From Cyrtodaria siliqua (Eukaryota; Mollusca; Bivalvia; Adapedonta; Hiatellidae), in contig JAWPHD010003246.1 of the NCBI GenBank assembly GCA_037043455.1, forward strand, positions 160,272 to 224,271: a stretch of DNA of 64,000 bases, written 5' to 3'. Shown in pieces: positions 10,281-20,396 of this stretch. The notes under the pieces are model-generated. The model saw only the letters and a list, made by a program, of their open reading frames with translations, searched no databases and was not told the DNA's origin. Numbering within the stretch: the stretch's first letter is position 1; each line of letters begins with the position of its first letter. A program made the position numbers and the translations under genes.

Positions 10281-10911
10281 TCAAATTTCACCAGTGAAGT
10301 GTTTTTTTACCAACTTCCTAGGACGATCAAGATACAGAAAATCGTACTGTCTGTCATTTGCTTTTCGGTACTGCTCTTTGCTGACACCTTGTTCATTAGA
10401 AAGCATACCCAGCTCACGATTAACTGGAGTTGCAAAGAAAATATAATGAAAACAGTTCAAACGAATGTCTCTGGGAGTTTTGTAATAAGATTGTGACAAG
10501 TAAGTCACGCAACAATTTTTATGCCTTCCCTGGATAAAATAATTAATAATATCATTTTGGTTGCGATCACAAACATAATCATCAAAAATAGCTATCTTTT
10601 GAGTATCAGAATCTAAATCATCCACTGGGATAACTTGATCATTTGAGCATTCTAGTATGTCTTCAACCGGAATTTTATTCTTTGTTTGCTATCTTTTCAA
10701 GATGTTGTGATAAAACCTAATACTTTGACTGTTCCAAGTAAATCTTGTCATAGTAAACTAAAGGTTTTAACAACATGTGAACTAATGTATTTGTCTTACC
10801 AGATCCTGAATTACCACATATAAGCATTCTAAAACAACAGTCTGGCATGAAGTTCCTTATCTGTTTGAAATTACCGTTGTCTGTCTTCATATCATAGTTT
10901 GGAATTTCCAT
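10281..10911 (-). pseudogene. FtsK/A32-type DNA packaging ATPase, broken
   Basis: Walker A is intact in the first frame (GNSGSGKT, residues 33-40 from the ATG at 10,911). After a disturbed stretch at about 10,630-10,735 with frame changes, the second frame gives Walker B (KIAIFDDYV) and a sensor-like CVTYLSQSYY, then ends at 10,281. Together they span about 205 codons, near the normal size of Polinton packaging ATPases. The protein would pump DNA into the capsid. It is the rightmost gene of the minus-strand structural block and abuts the fibre gene. Confidence 0.9.
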
Positions 10912-10960
10912 TATAATAATATACTTGGATAATATTAATATTATCTAACCTACTAGTATA

Positions 10961-11306
10961 ATGTCTAAAGTTTATTGCGGAATAAAAACAATTCTGGGAA
11001 AAAAATAGGAACAGAAGCAGAATGTTTCAAAGCTAATCAAGTCAGATATTATGGTTTGGTTAAAGTAGTCAAGGATGTATAAATACCAAAAGAGGCACCA
11101 TCAAAACCTTTTACGTCCAGAACAAAAAAGCCGGAAAGCATAACTGGAAAGCAACTAGCAACAAAAGAAGAACAGCAGAAGGAAAGAAAAAGCTTAGGGC
11201 CAAAATAGCACGTGCGGAAAAACAAAAAGCACTGGCCTTATCAAATATTGCCAAATTAAACAAGGCACCAGTTAAACCCCCAGCCAAGAAAGCAACCAAG
11301 AAATAA
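10961..11306 (+). pseudogene. Small basic protein with N-terminal YCG motif
   Basis: ATG at 10,961 reads MSKVYCGIK; an A-run soon after shifts the frame into GTEAECFKANQ. The Y-C-G ... G-T-x-x-E-C pattern recalls a short cysteine motif of many Polinton and giant-virus small proteins. The rest is lysine- and alanine-rich, with a TAA near 11,077 and a shift near 11,205, ending at 11,304-11,306. It starts the plus-strand block, back to back with the ATPase gene across about 50 AT-rich bases that probably held the divergent promoters. Confidence 0.6.
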
Positions 11307-11313
11307 ATCATAC

Positions 11314-11463
11314 ATGTTTTACAACCGATACAACTTAACTCAACTTGACTTATTTTATCTAAAGAAATATAAAAAAGATCGGACAGGGAAAGTAGCATTC
11401 AAGGAGGACAGTCAACCACAAAACACAGAAACAAACACGCAAACAAGAAGGCAAAAGTTATAA
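11314..11463 (+). CDS. Hypothetical 49-residue basic protein
   Basis: An uninterrupted frame from ATG 11,314 to TAA 11,461, starting 8 bases after the previous gene. It begins MFYNRYNLTQLDLFYL and is strongly basic and polar afterwards (KKYKKDRTGKVAFK). I do not recognise a family. Bases 11,360-11,416 inside it recur in inverted orientation at 13,940-14,005. It could be a conserved small viral gene or chance. Confidence 0.4.
   Translation: MFYNRYNLTQLDLFYLKKYKKDRTGKVAFKEDSQPQNTETNTQTRRQKL
11360..11416 (+). repeat. Inverted duplicate, left copy
   Basis: AAAGATCGGACAGGG, AAAGTAGCATTCAAGG and AGGACAGTCAAC occur here and, reverse-complemented, at 13,940-14,005. The match is nearly exact apart from an A/T-run length difference. 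The right copy interrupts another viral gene, so this side is the likely source. Confidence 0.85.
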
Positions 11464-11465
11464 GT

Positions 11466-11592
11466 AATAGATAGAGTCTGGTCTCAGTGAGTTGGCTTAT
11501 TTAAACACCGAGATGGGCGTAAACACCGAGATGGGCGTAGCCCATCGAGGTGTTTAAATAACCAACGAGCTGAGACAGACTCTATCTTTTTT
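11466..11592. mobile_element. Palindromic MITE (GAGTCTGGTCTCA family)
   Basis: AGATAGAGTCTGGTCTCA at the start is mirrored by TGAGACAGACTCTATCT at the end, with inner arms around AACACCGAGATGGGCGTA. A close relative lies at 28,744-28,851 and a 5' remnant at 39,714-39,745. The following ~180 bases also resemble those after the second copy, so the full element may reach about 11,775. Confidence 0.75.
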
Positions 11593-12076
11593 GTGGCATG
11601 GTGTACTGAGTAACACTGTGACGTCATAGTGACCATACTCTAAATTCCAATATCCGGTAGTTGTAGTACGGTAAAGCCACGCCCCTTTAGTTAACCTGAA
11701 TTAAACGATTTAATGCTCTGCATTCATCAAAGAAAATGTCACCGACCATGCTACAATAAATGCAAACGACATCACAAACACAAAAGGGTTGACAATAGGG
11801 CTACCGCCTTGGAACGGTCATTAAGGCAGGACAGTGTACATAAAGAAATCCCCGCCATGATCTAATCTCTAACCAACAAGGCAGCATCAATAGGCAATAT
11901 AAGTAAAACACAAATATGCTCGTGTAAATATAATACAAAAAAAAACAATAGCCTAGAAAGCCACAATGAAAGTACTCAATGACCTGGCAGAAGCCAGAGC
12001 AACAAGAGAATAAACCATTAGGGGTACGACAAGAAAGATCATAGACAAACATCAAACGCCACCGGCCCAATGGGCT
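11593..12076. other. Repeat-derived intergenic sequence, no gene
   Basis: This stretch holds the tail shared with 28,852-28,995, then a copy of the family that also interrupts the penton gene (near 11,797). An open frame at 11,801-12,070 on the minus strand lies wholly inside this repeat material and shows no recognisable domain. Confidence 0.5.
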
Positions 12077-13011
12077 TTACTTATACGTCATAAGAGGAAA
12101 GCATAGTGGCGAACTGTAAAAGGATCCACCACCAAGCATGCAGTATGTTGCAAAATGATAACCTCTTTTGATAAACTTTTTAACAAGTTTAACAAAGATA
12201 GTATGAAAGTGATCATGACCAAGAATCTTACGAAGTTTATAAATCACATCACCATAGAAGTCAGGTTGCGATAGTCCTTGTCGCAGAAGAGTCCTTAAAT
12301 TACTTTTATATTTGGAAAGAAGATCAGGGTTACGATAATACAATTTTGCAAAGGTTTTACGAAGTTTATGGTAACGGTAACCCTGATTGAGTAGCTATTT
12401 AGTTATACAAAGATTACGAATATTGAAGTCCTCAACTCGAGTACATGCTTTTGAAAAACGAATAAGTTGAGACAAATACATCCCATAAAAAGTTGCTCGG
12501 GGAACATCCCTATCCAAGTGGGGATAATTAACAATGTCAAAATTAAAATCATTTCTCTTGTCATAGATTTTGCTAATTATTTCACCATTTTCAATCGAGA
12601 GATTTAAATCAAGAGAGTGCTTCACAAACTTCATAGCAAGTCCACATAGTATAATTGTCTAAACTGCCGTTAGTAAAAAACGCTTTAATATTATTACATG
12701 CCAAAAATGTAATATTTTCTCTAGCGAATGTTTTTTTGAATAAGAGAAATTAGCTTGTCTTTAATAAGGTGATGTGGTAAGGTTGTATATAGTGGAGAGA
12801 AGTCATAAGTGCTTATTGATGAAACTTGACCTTCATTGAACATTTTATCAAGAACGTCTCTTGAATTTTTTATAGACCAAAATAAATTAATCCAAGAGTT
12901 TTCATAAGTTTTATCACAATAAAGTTTAACGTGATCTTTAACGGCAGTAAGACAATATATTATATATGTCTTTGTTAAAGTGGAAAGAACTAGCAGATAA
13001 AATGAAATCAT
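12077..13011 (-). pseudogene. Penelope-like reverse transcriptase remnant with core deleted
   Basis: Three frames in series. The upstream one (12,721-13,011) contains NSWINLFWSIKNS and STYDFSPLYTTLPH, the RT motif around the first catalytic aspartate in Penelope-like or related elements. The middle one (12,395-12,634) has DLNLSIENGEIISKIYDKR and downstream thumb-like sequence; the last ends at 12,077. Between the first two, about 85 bases with their own frame lead to ACNNIKAFF and then skip directly past the region that should contain the central GxxxG and YLDD box. The catalytic core is therefore deleted. It lies in the viral intergenic gap, so it is a later insertion. Confidence 0.72.
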
Positions 13012-14145
13012 CGAGTAATCTCGTTAAAGAATATGAAAGTTATTCAGAAAAGACTAGAAAAAGGAGCTAGTCGCGATTTATACAAAAAATATTTAAGCCG
13101 GTAACTAGTGAAATAAAAGATCAGTCTGAACAGTTAACTAAGCAGTTAGCTATTCTTCCGGAAAAAAGTCAGCAATTAGCCACTCTTCCTAGATCTATAG
13201 GCGAGGAAGTACAAGAACGAGAAGCGTATCAGGGAATACCTCAGTTATTTGCTGAAGAGCCTCGTAAAGAAATAAAGCAGACAATTATGATTGATCCAGA
13301 TGCTAAAATCGATAAAGTGACGGTGGAAGCAAATGATTATCCCTTTGCGTCAAAGGCGCTTAGATATAACTTAAATCTTGGAGACATAATTGGACGTGTT
13401 AGTGAACATATCCATCAACTTTGCCGCAGTAGGGCTGCTCTTACTAACCAACTTAAAAGTGAAAAGAGTGCAGCCAGGAAAGAAACAATTCAACGAGTCA
13501 AAGAAGACTTAAAAAAAGAGTCAGAAGCCTTAACATATTATAAAGAAAGAATTGATGCAATGCTTGTGCATAGTGAAGTCTATTCCGGGAAAGGAATACA
13601 ACAAAAAAGTCATTCCTATAAATGAATACTGATAAAGATGTCCACTATGGTATGTTACAAATTGATTTGCTCGAACTTACTGGTCATCACAAACTTATTG
13701 CCAGACAAAGAGAAACAGTTGTATTAAATCAGATAGCAGATAGCGATTTTTTATATTGAATAACAAAGCGTTGCAATAATAGAAAAACATACACGAAGCT
13801 GTCCCAAAATGCTTTCAAGAAACTGACAGAATTATCTGGTTTGCCAATTCATAAAGGTTCCTCAAAGTTCAAGAAGATTTTAGGAGGTTGTGCAGAATAT
13901 TACAATAGTCCTGATGATTTGGTTAATGACCTGGAGTAAGTTGACTGTCCTCCTTGAATGCTACTTTCCCTGTCCGATCTTTTTTTTTAATATATATTTC
14001 TTTAGTATGTGGAAGTATCGAATCGGGAAATAATAGTCCACAGTTGATGAATAAAAGGTATTAGCATAATCGATGAGTTATTAAAGAATAGTAATATATC
14101 AGCCGAAGAACACGAACACTTAATTTCTAAATATTTTATATAATC
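13002..14145 (+). pseudogene. Conserved-type Polinton protein with coiled coil, broken
   Basis: ATG at 13,002 reads MKSSSNLVKEYESYSEKTRK; a TAG at 13,065 is in frame, then the frame is open to 13,625. The middle has a hydrophilic helical segment (NQLKSEKSAARKETIQRVKE). A shift near 13,605, a TGA near 13,757 and a 65-base foreign block at 13,937-14,004 follow; the tail GSIESGNNSPQLMNK appears after it. Many Polintons have a protein with this order (YSEKTRKR-like start, coiled coil, GNN-containing end) of unknown function. It lies directly right of the RT remnant, which may have clipped its upstream region. Confidence 0.6.
13940..14005 (-). repeat. Inverted duplicate, right copy (interrupts the coiled-coil gene)
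   Basis: Reverse complement of 11,360-11,416. The upstream gene frame reads YYNSPDDLVNDLE up to 13,936 and resumes with GSIESGNNSPQ at about 14,010, so this block is extra sequence. It carries no transposon termini or visible target duplication. Confidence 0.8.
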
Positions 14146-14159
14146 TAATTATTATTATA

Positions 14160-14536
14160 ATGAAAGAAATAAAAAGCAAGGAAGAATTAATTAGATATTT
14201 GACTCGACAAGCAGCAGCATACAGACTTAGTTATAATTTAAACGGTAGGATTAACACAGGCTTGCAGGTTACAAGCGGAATAATTGGTTGTACTGCTGCA
14301 TTGGCATTGATTCCATCAATTCCTGTTTTATAGCTGTTGTTGGAGCAGTTCCGCCAATAATCGCAGTCCTAATGAGTATAACCAGTATAGCAAAGAAAAA
14401 GGTTATGTTAAAAACACACAATAGAAGTTGTAAACAACTTCTTTCGTATGCCCAAACAGCAAATGAAGAGGTAATCACATTATGTTTCACTAAAATACTA
14501 AAACCCAACAAAACGATAATTTTACTGAACCTTTAG
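14160..14536 (+). pseudogene. Small two-helix membrane protein, one frameshift
   Basis: ATG at 14,160 opens MKEIKSKEELIRYLTRQAAA and runs into a hydrophobic segment TSGIIGCTAALALIPSIP. Near 14,333 the frame shifts and a second hydrophobic segment follows (AVVGAVPPIIAVLMSI), then a basic tail to 14,536. Two adjacent membrane-spanning stretches suggest a virion or host-membrane protein. No named family is claimed. It follows the coiled-coil gene after about 15 bases. Confidence 0.55.
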
Positions 14537-14582
14537 AAAGGTACATTGAGCGGTTCGAGTTGAACGGATACTAGCCGTTTGA

Positions 14583-15162
14583 CTAGTAGGGATGCTCTGT
14601 AGTCCAAGTTGAACGGCTGCTGGAAGTAACCAGTTCTTTTTCAACTTGTTTCCATATAGCATCGTACTTGACTCTAGTGGCTTTTGTCTTAATTGGCTTT
14701 GTTTCTTTTTTTATTTCTAATAGCTTGAATATCTTCTGGAAAATGTAATTAAATTTAATTGTTATTTTTCCGGCCTCCTATCTTATCTAAAATTCTTACG
14801 GTTTTGTAAAACAAATCCTTACATCTCTGCTTATCTATTGGAGATTAATTATACCCTCCCACCAGTTATTTAGATGATATATTCTATGATAAACGCTCTT
14901 CTTGCGAACTCCCCGATAATCTACAACAAGATCATACCCATTGTGAGTCCCACATTCGAAATAAATACGTTTCCCCATCAAAAACCCTGCAAGTACTATT
15001 ACAATTTACGTATGCATAGGTGCAGTTGTAACAAAGTCTGTACCCAACACAATCTTTACAATGTGTCTTTTTGTCAACTATGTAAAACAAAAAGCAATCC
15101 ATGCAAAATTCAGAAGAATCAAAAACACCTGATACTCTCTTACAATATATACAGTTTGCCAT
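14583..15162 (-). pseudogene. VLTF3-like late transcription factor candidate, broken
   Basis: The start MANCIYCKRVSGVFDSSEFC at 15,162 leads through a cysteine-rich, zinc-ribbon-like region (CMDC, CKDC, CYNC). After frame changes near 14,932, 14,835 and 14,760 the same strand gives KSVYHRIYHLNNWWEGI, then a DLFYKTVRILDK segment, then FNYIFQKIFKLLEI and finally YDAIWKQVEKEL, ending at 14,583. An N-terminal zinc region, a YxRxxHxNxW block, an aromatic YxxxK...LL block and a C-terminal IWxxxxxEL are the signature of poxvirus/giant-virus VLTF3 proteins, which act in late viral transcription. This is my pattern match over several frames, so it remains a candidate. Confidence 0.5.
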
Positions 15163-15231
15163 ATAATATACTATTATTATTATTGTTTTAATAAATTAAT
15201 ACTTAAAATATTAAGAATAGCATAATATTAT

Positions 15232-15393
15232 ATGGTATTCACAAATGACATAGAAAGTCTCAGAAAGGAATGTGCAAAACAAGCTTTGTTAGTCGATTTT
15301 GAAGGTAAGCAAAAAATGGATAGGAAACTATTCATTTGTATAAACTTCAAGGATTTAATCGACAAAATTATAATCATAGTTAAACTCTCTTAA
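15232..15393 (+). CDS. Hypothetical 53-residue protein
   Basis: Uninterrupted short frame beginning MVFTNDIESLRKECAKQALL and ending in a hydrophobic IDKIIIIVKLS. It lies in the divergent gap between the VLTF3-like gene and the polymerase. No family recognised; it may be a truncated or chance frame. Confidence 0.3.
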   Translation: MVFTNDIESLRKECAKQALLVDFEGKQKMDRKLFICINFKDLIDKIIIIVKLS

Positions 15394-15394
15394 A

Positions 15395-15559
15395 ATGAAA
15401 CTCCCGTGGAAAATAAGAAAACATGATATTAGAAGGGCAAAAACATTGTGCGAGAAAAATATCTCACTAGCAACTAAAGGCCCGGCAGATATTAATTTTC
15501 TTAACTACTATGCTGAGTTATTGGTGGGGAGAATTTATACTATTTTTTATTCGGGTTAA
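15395..15559 (+). CDS. Hypothetical 54-residue protein
   Basis: The ATG at 15,395 follows the previous stop by one base. It begins MKLPWKIRKHDIRRAKTLCE and is basic at the N-terminus. It is uninterrupted and about 50 bases upstream of the polymerase ATG. No family recognised; tight spacing to both neighbours is the only support. Confidence 0.3.
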   Translation: MKLPWKIRKHDIRRAKTLCEKNISLATKGPADINFLNYYAELLVGRIYTIFYSG

Positions 15560-15606
15560 ATTAATTAATTAGGTCTTAAAGATTGTAGTATTATATATAT
15601 TATATA

Positions 15607-17618
15607 ATGAGTGTAAAAGAACTTGAAAAATCTCCGAAACAATATAGTAAGGTTTTCTCTGTGGGTATTGTACATATATTAGATCCATTTGTTCAGCTTC
15701 GCCGGACGCGAAAAGCAGTTGTAGAATTCCTCAAGATGGAATTAAAAAGGACGGGTGGTTTAAATTGAGTGTTGCTTTGAAAATGACTTTCGCTAAGTCG
15801 GTTGGAAACCAAGATGCAGCTTCACAACTATATATAAAACAGCTTACTTTGCTTCCCTGGCAACAATAATCTTAAGCGAAAACGAGATTAAAAATTGATA
15901 CAGCAACTAATGCAATAATGGGTAGAATTGGGAGCTGGATCTCTGAGGGAAGTGGCTGCGTAAATGAATCAGTAGATATGCATTATGTAAACAGGGTGGA
16001 GTACACGCCTTTGAGAGGTAGCTCTTATATAAAGTTGCCAAAAGAACGTTCTAATGCCAGAAAATGTCTAATAAATATAAAAAATGAAGAAGACAATGAA
16101 TGCTTCAGGTGGTGCCATCTGGCATATAAATTTCCTACTACAATACATCCAGAAAGAATAACAAAGTACAAAAAGCATATTGGTGATCTTGATTACAAGG
16201 GAATTACTTTTCCTGTTACATTAAAGCAAATCTCCGAAATAGAAAAACAAAATAATACATGTTTCAATATATTTGGATATGGAAAAAGTGGGGTGTATCC
16301 TTTGTATATATCAACAAATAAAGTAGAAGAAGAATGTGATATGCTTTTGATTATTGAAGAAGAAAGAAATCATTACGTGTGGATAAAATATTTTAATCGG
16401 TTAATGTGTAACCAAATATTATACAAGAGTAAAACATGGTTCTGTAAAACATGCCTGCAATGCTTTACATTGGAAAAAATCTTAGGAAAGCATAAACCTA
16501 TTGTCTTTCTCTAAATGGCAAGCAAGCAATAAAAATGCCTTTGGCGAATGAAAAGGTTTTCTTTAAACACTATGATAGGCAATTAATTGTTCCATTTGTT
16601 ATATATGCTGACTTTGAAGCAATAACGGAAAAAATCTCTTCAGCTACAAATAATCCAAAAAAATCGTACACAGATGCATATCAGCAACATACTGATTGTA
16701 GTTATGGATACAAGGTTGTTTGTTGTTATGAAGACCAAACGCTGTTTACAAGTTTTTAGAAAAAAAGAATAGAGGAAGAAAAATATTGTAAAAAAACTGC
16801 AAATGCATGTTTTAAGAACGATTTGACAATGACAGTAGGAGAAGAAGAAAAATTCAGAGCAGCTGAAAAATGTCACATTTGTGATCAACGTTATATGAGA
16901 GTTAATGTTAATCTTGAGAAAGAGAGTTAATGTTAAGCTGACGCATGACGAGGAAGCCCTTTTGAAATATGCGGCAAGACCATCGTTTATTTCTTGTAAG
17001 ATGTTTAGTGAAAACTTGTTTGCAATCAATAGGGTAAAAGAAAGACTTGTCTTAAATCGCCCTTGTTATGTTGGGATGTGTATTCTAGACTTATCAAAAT
17101 ACTTGATGTATGATTTTCACTACAATTATGCTAAAAACAAATACAATGAAAAAGTCAAGTTGTTGTTTACTGACACAGATTCAATTAGAACAAAAGATGT
17201 GTATGCTGACCTTTACAAAGACAAAGAACTTTTTGATAACAGTGATTATAATCCATAACGTGAGTTTTACTTTAACGATAACAAAAAGATTATTGGCAAG
17301 ATGAAAGACGAAGCCTGTGGTGCGGTGATCGTAGAGTTTGTTGGATTGAGGAGTAGGTAATACTCCTACATTTTGGCTGATAATACTGAGACAAAGAAAT
17401 GCAAAGATATCAAAAAATGTGTTGTCAAAAAACAGATAACGCATGATAACTACAAAAATAGTTTATTCACAACAGCGGAAGCTCACCATAAAATGAAAGT
17501 TATCAGATCTAACAAACACAAGCTGAACAGCTATGAAATCAATAAAAAAAGTTTGTCTGCATATGATGACAAAAGGTACATATTAAACAATGGCCAAGAT
17601 ACATTAGCATATAAATAA
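15607..17618 (+). pseudogene. polB: Protein-primed family B DNA polymerase, broken with large internal deletion
   Basis: The replication enzyme of Polintons. ATG at 15,607 opens MSVKELEKSPKQYSKVFSVG; after frame changes the 15,918-16,514 frame contains YTPLRGSSYIKLPKE and the ECFRWCH signature of Polinton polymerases. The exonuclease I motif (IYADFEAITEK) is at about 16,590-16,625, then a CHIC zinc pair. At about 16,905 the sequence jumps to the C-terminal palm: YVGMCILDLSK, then catalytic FTDTDS (motif C, about 17,164-17,181), KMKDEACG, VEFVGLRS and a lysine-rich end. Exo II, Exo III and polymerase motifs A and B are missing, and the whole is about half the normal length. It cannot be active. 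Confidence 0.92.
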
Positions 17619-17624
17619 TAATTA

Positions 17625-18215
17625 AAATCAAATATAATATATTACTTATATATGTAACAAAAATGTGTAGAAAAGGTAAAAGGTATGCAAACAACTTGAA
17701 GAGTTAAAAAATAAATATCGAAAACTATTGCTATGGTAAGCTAGGCCAAGTAGAATATGAGGTGATTCATGCTGATTTTCTGGATACTAAGAAAAGTCAA
17801 ATTAATAAACAAAAGCGATTACTGTCGGAAATGGATTATTATCTAAAAGGGACACACGGCAATCTTGAAGTGTTTGAAATGGTTGTCACGATTTAGATAT
17901 CCAGTATCATTTTTACTTTTACCCTGGTTACATTTAAATAAATCAAATTCTAAATATTTACTATTTTGTCTTATTATACTAAAAGTTTTAATATATTATT
18001 GGTGCAATAATATCAAAAAATAATAATATGCAAAAACAAATTGCTTAATATTATTCTTATAATTAATATTAATGATTGAACAAATGCAAGTTATGCAGAA
18101 AAACTAGCGGGACGCCGTGAGTTTTTAAAATAAAGATTGCCGTGTGTCCCTTTAAAAAACTTGATGAAAACAGGGAAGAACTTCTCGATTCAAAATGCGA
18201 AATATGCTTTATTTC
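17625..18215 (-). repeat. Right terminal inverted repeat, inner part
   Basis: Bases 17,625-17,847 and 18,152-18,215 together are the reverse complement of about 285-565. The match is close, including the shared CGGAAATGGATTATTATC and TTGATGAAAACAGGGAA. A MITE splits it. The polymerase stop at 17,618 lies just inside. Confidence 0.85.
17848..18151. mobile_element. TTAA-type MITE in the right TIR
   Basis: Terminal inverted repeats AGGGACACACGGCAATCTTG and its complement bound 304 bases. TTAA follows on the right; the left flank is TAAA, a one-base change from TTAA. The uninterrupted sequence in the left TIR shows the empty site. Relatives lie at 29,109-29,414 and 46,429-46,743. TTAA target choice is known for piggyBac- and Kolobok-type transposases. 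Confidence 0.85.
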
Positions 18216-20396
18216 TTTATTTCCTCCAGAGTAGGAGATTTACATAATATATTTACAATAAACACAAAATCATACAAAATTGCGAAAGGTAATAGCATAA
18301 CATATATTATACATACACGATGATATTAATTATTATAATTTATTATAAAATATATGCACAAACACACATCACAAGGACGTGCTCAAGTGACCGGGACTGT
18401 CCCTACCTACAAAATCCCGCCACCGCAAGCAGAGTCTGATATACATTACATAGTATCAAACAATGACCATAACGTACTTATATACGTTATATTAAATTCT
18501 AGAAATGCACTGTAATCTCTGTCAAGTAATGACATCAAATTATCACATGGCGATCCCAACAGGATACCTAATTGTTCTGCTCTTTGGCAATTACTTAGTA
18601 AATTTAAGACAGATCTACCAAACCTTTCATCAATATCCGTCAAAAACGTACGCCTGTGCTCATCAGCATAACTACATTCATACAAAGCATGATGAACATC
18701 ACCCTTATAAACAAGACCACACTTTGAGCAGAGTTTTTCAAGATCAAACGCACATAACCTGGATATCATATTAATAACGCATCTGCATTTAAATAATATA
18801 CTTGGATTATTTCTACACATTTTCCAGATTGGACTTGAACCAAACCAAGGCTGAATCAAGAAAAACGCATCGAGTTCAATTTGATTTGAATACCACATAC
18901 TTTCTTCTCGGTCTTTAATACTCTGCTTAATCTGCATTTTCCATGTGTAGCCGTGCCTTTAATAGTGGTTCAAGGGAGACAACTGCTATAGTTCTCTGTA
19001 GTATGTTTACTCATATTTATGTCCCTTATTCCACAGGTAGATAGCTGGCTATGTTCACAATACTGAGTAATAACTGTAAAAGTTAATGAGACCATTTATC
19101 ATGAGATCAATGTATTATTTATATTGTATATGGTTGTCATGTATGTCTTGACAAACTGGTTATTGTACAAATACAGCTTGGTTGACAGGATTGAGTGAGT
19201 GAAAACTAACTTAGGTCACCCCTAACACTGCATGGCATGATAACTCTAACTAACTCAGTCTTTGCCTACCTTCTCTATGAGAAACACCTATTTCAGTACA
19301 GAGATGTAATAATATATATTTTAGTAGTTTTCTATAGACTTGTAAAGGTCTGATTGAGAATGTAGTTTTATATATTCTACAGCTATTAGATTCTGGTAAA
19401 TATTTGGTTGCAGAACCTAAATATGGATTTGTCTGGTGAGTTCTCGATTGTTTGGTATATTAATGAAATTGCCGCGTTTGTAGATAATGTATTTCTGTAA
19501 TGGCTGCAATGTCATTCATGTTGTAATAATTTGTTAAATGTGATGTTTGTATATATTGCAGGCTTTATATTACCCGTATATAAAGAACCCTAAATCATGG
19601 ATTGGAGTTGTTGAATTTACCCCCATAAGACCATGGTTACACATGCATGTTTCTTCGGGAATTCTCCAGTGGCTACATAACGTAGCAGATATCCCTCAAG
19701 ATCATATATACGTAATAGAGACACTATATCCTTAAAGTAACCGGACTGATTCTTATTAAAATTATAGTACGCACACAGGCGCACCAGAAACACGTCTTTT
19801 ATACGAGATTGTTTTTCTGTCGAACATAACTGCCCTAACAACACTAATTTCTTTTTGTCGATGTCAGATTGTATTGAATAACTTCCGAAAAGACCTAATG
19901 CAATGTTTGTTCTTGTTCTGCTTCCCAACGCCTGCATATACTTGACACAGAATCTATGGGACCTTTCCAAAAATAAAGTATCTGTGTCTGACATTCCATA
20001 CCACATTTCGGCACCATATAAACCCCTAGGCAGTACAACTTTCATTGAAGTGAACGGATGTAAACCACCATCGTTATGTATTCCACAACATTCTAAGCTG
20101 AGCAGTGTTCCTCTTAATTTAGCGTTCGCTTCTTTTATGTTCTCCGCATGACTCATATATTTATTAAACGCGACGCCAAGATGTATATAAGATTCTACCT
20201 CATTAACTATGTCATTTCCTACTGACCATAATCTTAAAGACTTTTGCCACTTAACCTTGGTTTCATGACACACAATAATTGCCGACTTATTTGCATTGTA
20301 TTCATAACCCAATTTGCATGAGTATCTATAGCATATGTCCATCATTTTTTTAATTAAGTCATCTATAAAACATAGGTACAGGAAGGACGAACTTAC
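18216..20396 (-). pseudogene. 5'-truncated LINE remnant in the right TIR
   Basis: The minus frame 19,617-20,396 begins mid-domain at the RT motif FIDDL and continues through thumb-type sequence (SYIHLGVAFNKYMSHAENIK). A second frame, 18,446-18,937, holds a C-terminal zinc-knuckle-like CSKCGLVYKGDVHHALYEC. The ~650 bases between them (18,950-19,610) are unrelated AT-rich sequence, itself probably an insertion. The truncation point abuts the Polinton TIR at 20,397, as expected for 5'-truncated retrotransposition with loss of about 65 bases of target. Confidence 0.75.

Noticed and set aside
11360..14005. Inverted 57-bp pair as terminal repeats of a transposon
   Set aside because: No target duplication, left copy lies within a coding frame, and the enclosed sequence includes viral genes that belong to the Polinton.
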